A stretch of DNA of 64,000 nucleotides from Chlorops oryzae (Eukaryota > Arthropoda > Insecta > Diptera > Chloropidae): positions 105,958,727 through 106,022,726 of the forward strand of contig CM035807.1 of NCBI GenBank assembly GCA_020466095.1, given 5' to 3'. Positions 57,925 through 64,000 of this stretch are shown here, piece after piece. Below the pieces are notes generated by a model. That model was not told where the DNA came from and made no database searches. It was given only the letters and a program-made list of their open reading frames with translations. Position 1 is the first letter of the stretch. Every line of letters starts with the position of its first letter. The position numbers were made by a program, and so were the translations under genes.

Positions 57925-60900
57925 TAGTTCTTCAATGCCATAGTTAACTACATGACTCAATAATCGCATTGACATAAATGCCAACTATTAATATCGCATC
58001 CACAAAAGCGTTTTATCAAAGTCAAGTAATTCAATTATTCATGCATGCCTCTGTGCAAGGGTCTCCTCCATTTAGTGCTTTTCAATCGGAATATTGAAGG
58101 CCATAAAGCAAACAGACAAACAAACAACCAAACAAACGAATTAATCCCTTAGCAAGTTCACAGCTTTTATGATAAATCATTGTAGCATAACTTTCAGCTT
58201 CATCGCCCTTAATGATACTACGAGCACCGGAGTCAGCGTAAATAGACTCAACCACATCCATTTACATGCTCACCAACAGTCCCTGGCTCACTCTTCGAGT
58301 TCTCCCATTTTAACATACTTACTTAAAATTTCCGTACGTAAAATACACCATTTTACTAACCCCGAAAAGTAAATGCCACAACAAATCCTTTTTACCGCAC
58401 TCAAATGTCACACAGCCGGTTCACTCATGAGCGCGCACCTTCTTCTAACATGCGATGGCGATAGCCAGCCCCCCGTATTCACCTACACACAAAAAAAAGC
58501 ACACTCACACACTCGCAGGGAAACCCATACTCTCTTTAATGGCAGTGTAATGTCAAGGACGGCAGAATAAATCGTCGGCTCCTTTCATTATATACATATA
58601 CATAACATATACATATATATATTTTTCTATTTATATTTGAAGCCTCCTATCTCAAGGATCTTCCTTCCCACAAACATTTTCTCGAATCGTTCGACATGCC
58701 TCCGCAGTTGGTGGTGACCTTTATTCTCTTATGTGAAATTTATAGAGCGAGCTTTGCGAAGCTGTAGTGTTAAAATATAACAAGTTATTGGGAATTTATG
58801 AAAATAAATTTTTATGAAGCAAACTTAATGCGATCTTTAAGCCACTTATCACGGTTGCAAGCGTAATTTTCAAAAGCCTTTTGTTATTCTTTATTTGCGT
58901 TTTAAATCGAATGGAGTTTGGTTTTTTTTTCTCTTCTTCTGTTAGGTGCTTCGCGGAATCCATTAAGTTTGATGGAAAAATTCCTATTTAAGGATTTCAT
59001 TCTGCCTCGATGAGCAAGCACTTCGGGGAATGATGACCTGCACTCACCATTAAAGGGGATTATTTTTTTTTTTAAATAAAAATCGAATCCTTTCATAAAT
59101 TGAAACTTTTGAGTTTCATTCAAATACTGGCAAATAAGCCTCAATAGCTCGGCCTGAATCGATTGGGGTTCGGAGAGATTTTATGTAGGAAGTTTGACTG
59201 TAAAAAAGAAAAATATTTTGAAAAATAACAGAATTATGAATGGAGAATGTGAATCGAAGGATACATACTTAACTCTGCGAAGAGTCCTTTAGAAGGGATT
59301 ATTTCCTGGAATAAATACGGTACATTAAGCTAAAAATAACAAAAGGCTTACTCCTTAATCGGTTTGACAACGTATCATCTGTGAATAGCTTCAAAGGTAA
59401 AAAGGCAATTGAGATGGGCAGAAGTGAAGGATTTGCCATATAGGCTTCATACGAGGCTGGCTGTCTGAGGACGAATACTTTCAAGTGCGAGAAATTTTCT
59501 CGATTGATGGGATGGAAGGGGAAACTTTAAGAAGGAGAGATTTTGGTTTGTGGTGAAGTTTCTTGGACGGCCATTTTTATGCACACTGATGATTTTCGGG
59601 ATATAATTTTTATTATTTTTTGCACGTGAATCGTGCATTCTTGAATTGCCGTGGCTTAAAGCACATCGTCTTTGTTTACCATTTCAGTAGAACCTCGATT
59701 ATACAATCTCTTAATTCATGTGAATAGAATTGCATGGAGAAAAGGATAGTCCGAACAAAAAAGGACGTATTGGGGCAGGAAAGTTATTTTGTTCTCACAT
59801 TCGATAGTAACATTTTCACACATCCAATGTAAACCACAATTTGATGAAAAATTTAGAGCATATCTAAAGGGGTAGTTTTTTAGTTTATTCCTCTGATTCC
59901 GGTAAGAAAAAAACCTTCAACTTTGCCCTGTCAAAATCTTAACAAGGACCGCTCGAATGCAGCTAGCGTATTTGAAGAAGTTGGAGTTATGTGCTTTCTC
60001 TATTTCGGTCATAAAAGCTTTTTAAAACTCTTTACTGCCTGGGAGATATGCGCTCGAAATTAAACGATCATCTCAAAAACCTCAAAAGTCAAAAGAATAG
60101 AATTTTTCAGGAATCAACAAACTTTTATATCCATTACCCAGATTTCCGATGATACGGAATACTCCTGGTTTTATTTGATTCGGATAGTCGTGAGATTCTA
60201 TTGCATTTAATATCGATAATAAACAAAATACTTAAACTACAAAAATTTGCGCGAGAATTCCTCATTTAAGTTGAGACAAGTTTCTTTTCCGGCTTCAAGG
60301 TTTTTCCTTTCAACGTAGTTTTTCTTTTTTTGAACTTCTTACTTTTTAGGCAACCACTTGACGCAATGTAAGCAGCTTATTATATGAAAAATAAGCTTAA
60401 TTTTCCACATAAATCCCAAAAGCCCGAAAGTGAATAACAACTTGGAATTACCGAAAACATGCTCTCGTACATACACACAACACAACACACCACAGCACAG
60501 CACAGAAAATCGCACACAGGCGTACGGCGGAAGTCGTTGAATTGGCATTTCGATTTTTGCACAGGAATGGCGAATTTCATAACAATTTCGAAATCTCTTA
60601 CGAATTTTGTGCTTTTCAGTTAACGAAATTTTAACGAGTGCCACTTCCATTGCTGCTGCTTCTGTTGGATTTTCAACTTAAGTGCTTGCAACGGCTGCAT
60701 CAACACTACAGGCTCCCTCTCCTTCCGTAGCGCCTACGCGAGGACTAACAAAGTTTTCTTGTCTAGCGAAAAAAAAAAAAAAAAAATGGGATGATGCTAA
60801 CCTCGACGTGCAAAATTACGGACCGACAACGATGACATGCTTCACTCCTCCCGTTTGCCTCCCAGCGCACGGAAGCGCAATAGAACTATCGCTGCTGCCA

Positions 60901-62688
60901 TGAAGTGACTTGATGTTTGAGTGTTTGCTCAACGCTGAAGCCAACTTTGCATAACAAGTTTGCTGAGTTCTTAAGAGTCAATTCCGATGCGTGATCCATT
61001 CGCTCCGTTAATTCTATTATCCTTCGATACACGCTTTTGTTCAGCGACTTTTCGAATCTGGATGACACATTGAAAATCATGAGAGAGAAATATATGTTCA
61101 AGGGAAAGCATAAACTTAGTGAATGACCTCAATTTTTATTTATAATAATTAATTCAAAGTGTTTGAGAGACTATTTTATTTCAATTCTTTAAATGTTTTT
61201 AATTAAAAAAAATTGTTTTTTTTTTATGAAATCCATTTAATTTTAAATGACGGAAAATGTCCTTTCGCCAAGACATGCACATCCTTTCACGGCTAATCCG
61301 CTAAAAAAAAAATGAAAACTTTTGTTGAAAAAATCCTTCAGCACAAAAAAAAACGCAAATAAATTGTGCAACGATTTCATTTCAGTCGAAATCCACGGAA
61401 ATCTAATCCCACGCGGAATCCACACTATCTGCGGCTTTTCCCGTAAATGCATATCTCCGTAGAACGATGAACGATAAACGCGAGAAATACTTAATTTGAC
61501 TGAACTTTTTAATTTCCGTCGAAGGCAGCGCGCGCTCGGTTTGGGTGTCTTAAGCGGAGGATGCAATTGTTTGCGAGAGCATGTTAAGCGGTGCTCTCCT
61601 TGCTCAAAGTACTTTGTGTGTTGGGCTATTAAGTGTTGCATACTTTCTGGAGTTTCTGCGGTAAACCAATGTATGCAGCAGCAGCAGCTACCGCACTACC
61701 AAATTGCACTGCATATCAACACCTTGCGATGCTCTTAGCTGAATTTTTCCCCCTCCCCCGTCCCCATGCGCTGTTAAACTTCATTAGTCGGAATAGTAAC
61801 TTCATTCTTTCGCTGAGCGTATCGCTGTGATCGTCTCGTATATCATGTATATATTTTAGTATGCTGTTGCATGCCGTAGCTGTAGTTGATATATCGTTTC
61901 CGCTGATGCTGTCGTTGCACATTTTTTTGTTGTTTTTTTTTTTTTTGTTGTTTAGGTTTTGAAAGTCTCTTCCCCTTTATTTTTGTTTTCTATTTATAGT
62001 TTTAGTTTTTGATTTCATTTTACCCCCAACGGGGTTTCGCGTTACCGAAGCGCTGCCACACCCTCCTCATGTTGCCTTGGATGGTTTTTCCTTGTTGTCT
62101 CAACGACCGAAGAAAGTTTAATTAATTTTCCTACTTCGAGGCTTCAGTTTTAAGGCTTTTCCTTTTTTTATTTTAATTTTTTTTTTTTACTTATTTTACT
62201 CTTTCACAAAGTTTCTTTTTTGTTTTTTTTCAAAGGTTATTCGAAAGATTACACGACTATGCTTCACTTTTTAGTCTCATTCATTCTATGAGGTGATACT
62301 ATCTCTCTAACATAGTCATCGAAGGTGGGTTGAAAGTGGGTGTCCTTTGGTTTTCCGTTTTTCGTAAAATGATAGACATTCTGCCTTCTGGAAAGCAGTG
62401 AGAAGAAAAAAAAAAAAAAAAAAGAAAGGACGAGAGTTAAATGAATGGTCGGATACGCCTTTGGATAGTTTATTTTCTCGTGCCGTTGGGGTTTTGCAAG
62501 AAAATGAATTTTAAGTTCGCATTAATTTAAATTTAAATGGTTTTTCTTCGTCTATTCAAAGTCATTTAAGCGACCCTTTCGGAATGAAACGGAATGGAAT
62601 GAAATTTATTTTCATCAGGCAATTTGTTGCTTTATAACTTAGAAGAGAAAATTGAAGGTACCTACTTTTTTAATGGCTGTCAACGATA
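57925..62688. other. long gene-free stretch
   Basis: No exon or complete element could be supported over about 4.8 kb. Open frames such as 61243-61641 (minus, 132 codons) and 60339-60650 have no motif. Low-complexity patches include TATACATA runs near 58591-58623, poly-A at 60769-60786 and 62406-62423, and poly-T near 62177. Confidence 0.4.
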
Positions 62689-62693
62689 CGCTG

Positions 62694-63720
62694 CACAGTG
62701 AGATTTCAGCGGCAAAAATAGGATTTTTTGACCATCGTAATTTTATGATTTGTCGATTTAATCTAACAAAGAAACCTCTAGATAAGAAAAATTCAAAACT
62801 GTTTTTTCAAAAAACATAATTTTTTTATATAAAAAATTAAGCTAAAGATAGAAAATGTTTTTTCTTCGAAAAATTGAAAAAAAAAAATTCGAATTGGTTC
62901 CCATTTTTTTCGGATTTAAATCTACCACTGTTGCTATAAAAGTGATTTTTTATTAAAATTTAGAGTTTGATATTTAAAAGGAATTAAAAATTATGGCATT
63001 TTATTGAATATCGAAGAGGAGGTGGGCTATCAAAAATTCTACCTCGAAAATGACGCCTTTCCTTTTTTCAATGGACAAAAAGTTTATATGCTTTGTCGTG
63101 CTTTGTCTTCTAGTTGATAAAAAATAAAAGTCTGGAGTCTGTTCTAACGATCTATGAAAAAAAAATTACCGCCCACTTACGATTGTCTCGATAAAGTCCA
63201 TTTTTATGTTAAAAATCACCGGGAAAATGTCTGGATATTAAGAAAAAAATCATTGCATATGTTAAGGATGATCAGTATTCATTAACGCTTTATTATAATT
63301 TCTGATGGCAATGTTTATAAGAAATTAAGAACTAACTAAGAAATTACAAAAACAAAACATTATATTAAAATTTTTGTTTTGTGAGAACATACGAAACTAT
63401 GATGCAATTTATACTGAAAAGGCTGTTATCCAGGAAGTACCCCTAGGGACTGTCAATGAACCTTTTTTGTATATATTCGTTTTTGAGTATAAACAACATT
63501 CTGACCAAGTTTCATTAAAATCGGTTGAGTTTTAGATGTAGCTGCCATACAAAACTGCATGTAGGGGTCTATGGGCCGGTACCCGAAGGGTTGAACCGAT
63601 TTCGATAAATTTTAGTTTGTATCTTAATGACCTCAATTTACACCCGCATACCAATTTTCATTATGATAGGACTATTCCTTCTATTTTTTGCCGCACGATG
63701 TATGGAGCAATCCCACTGTG
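62694..63720. mobile_element. non-autonomous Transib-type transposon 2 with 12/23-spaced termini
   Basis: A 1,027-bp element opens with CACAGTGAGATT and closes with the inverse of CACAGTGGGATT. CGCTG flanks both sides (62689-62693 and 63721-63725). Inside the left heptamer, 12 bp (62701-62712) precede CAAAAATAG. Inside the right heptamer, 23 bp (63691-63713, read inward) precede CAAAAAATAG. Both A-rich motifs are preceded by GCGG. This heptamer, 12/23 spacer and A-rich nonamer layout is that of RAG recombination signals, known to descend from Transib termini. No transposase is encoded, so it would need a source in trans. Confidence 0.85.
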
Positions 63721-63725
63721 CGCTG

Positions 63726-64000
63726 CAGGAATTATTTGGAATAAAATATTAAAATTGATATCCTTGTGATATACATACATGTTTGATATGTGCACAATTA
63801 TTTTCTAATTGAATTAATTTTCATACTTGAAATTGATGGGAAAATTTTGCTCCAAATAAACACATTTCATTTCATTGGAAAATCACCAAATTACCTCCCG
63901 AAGATCGTATCAGATTTACGTGATACATTACTTTGCAAAAACCTAATTAAAATCTCATTAAACATTCGAAATTCATTTTGTATGCTCACAGTTAAGCAGA
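63726..64000. other. end of window, no gene
   Basis: Plain AT-rich sequence; nothing is supported. Confidence 0.5.

Noticed and set aside
61243..61641. 132-codon minus-strand frame
   Set aside because: No recognisable domain, ends in low-complexity Phe/Lys, and no splice or promoter context.
1..64000. CRISPR arrays, operons, bacterial insertion sequences
   Set aside because: Nothing of this kind is present. Introns, poly-A signals, microsatellites and the Pol III tRNA gene show animal nuclear DNA.

Overview
The window is animal nuclear DNA that is AT-rich and full of repeats. Short 62-94 bp GT-AG introns, TATA-box promoters, Grass-like CLIP-domain proteases and the repeat types point to a higher (brachyceran) fly. 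The repeat style resembles tephritid fruit flies. The species cannot be fixed from the sequence alone.

Genes are few. A tandem cluster of three plus-strand CLIP-domain serine proteases lies at about 4.6-14.1 kb. Each gene has its own TATA box, signal-peptide exon, CLIP exon and trypsin-like catalytic exons with an intact His/Asp/Ser triad. Exons 2 and 3 are the same length in all three copies, and exon 4 differs by one codon in the third. The family acts in extracellular zymogen cascades (Toll activation or melanization). Copy 2 has a mucin-like tail and a hydrophobic C-terminus, which suggests membrane or GPI anchoring. Copy 3 has an extra intron. Blocks of near identity switch partners among the copies, which suggests gene conversion. 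A tRNA-Arg(TCT) gene lies at 37.2 kb on the minus strand. A single-exon gene at 56.7-57.8 kb encodes a diverged relative of mitochondrial trans-2-enoyl-CoA reductase (MECR). It lacks the usual catalytic Tyr and the usual Gly-rich cofactor loop.

The rest, including about 42 kb between the protease cluster and the MECR-like gene, shows no supportable protein gene. It is a dense record of mobile elements. Two non-autonomous Transib-type elements (18.55-19.62 and 62.69-63.72 kb) both begin with the heptamer CACAGTG and are flanked by CGCTG duplications. In the second, the A-rich motif inside the heptamer is spaced 12 bp at one end and 23 bp at the other, which is the geometry of V(D)J recombination signals. 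There are two hAT-type MITEs with 8-bp duplications and several TTA/TAA-flanked Harbinger-like MITEs. A recurring GAGTC-rich repeat combines inverted termini with an internal tRNA-like segment. Several tRNA-headed SINE-like elements, remnants of two LINE ORFs and the C-terminal end of a mariner/IS630-type transposase are also present.

Three very large low-complexity blocks stand out: polypyrimidine at 15.1-16.1 kb and 52.2-53.0 kb, and (TAA)n-rich at 35.9-36.4 kb. All three have soft, graded left edges. The AT block is preceded by three repeat copies of about 175 bp that lose G and C step by step.
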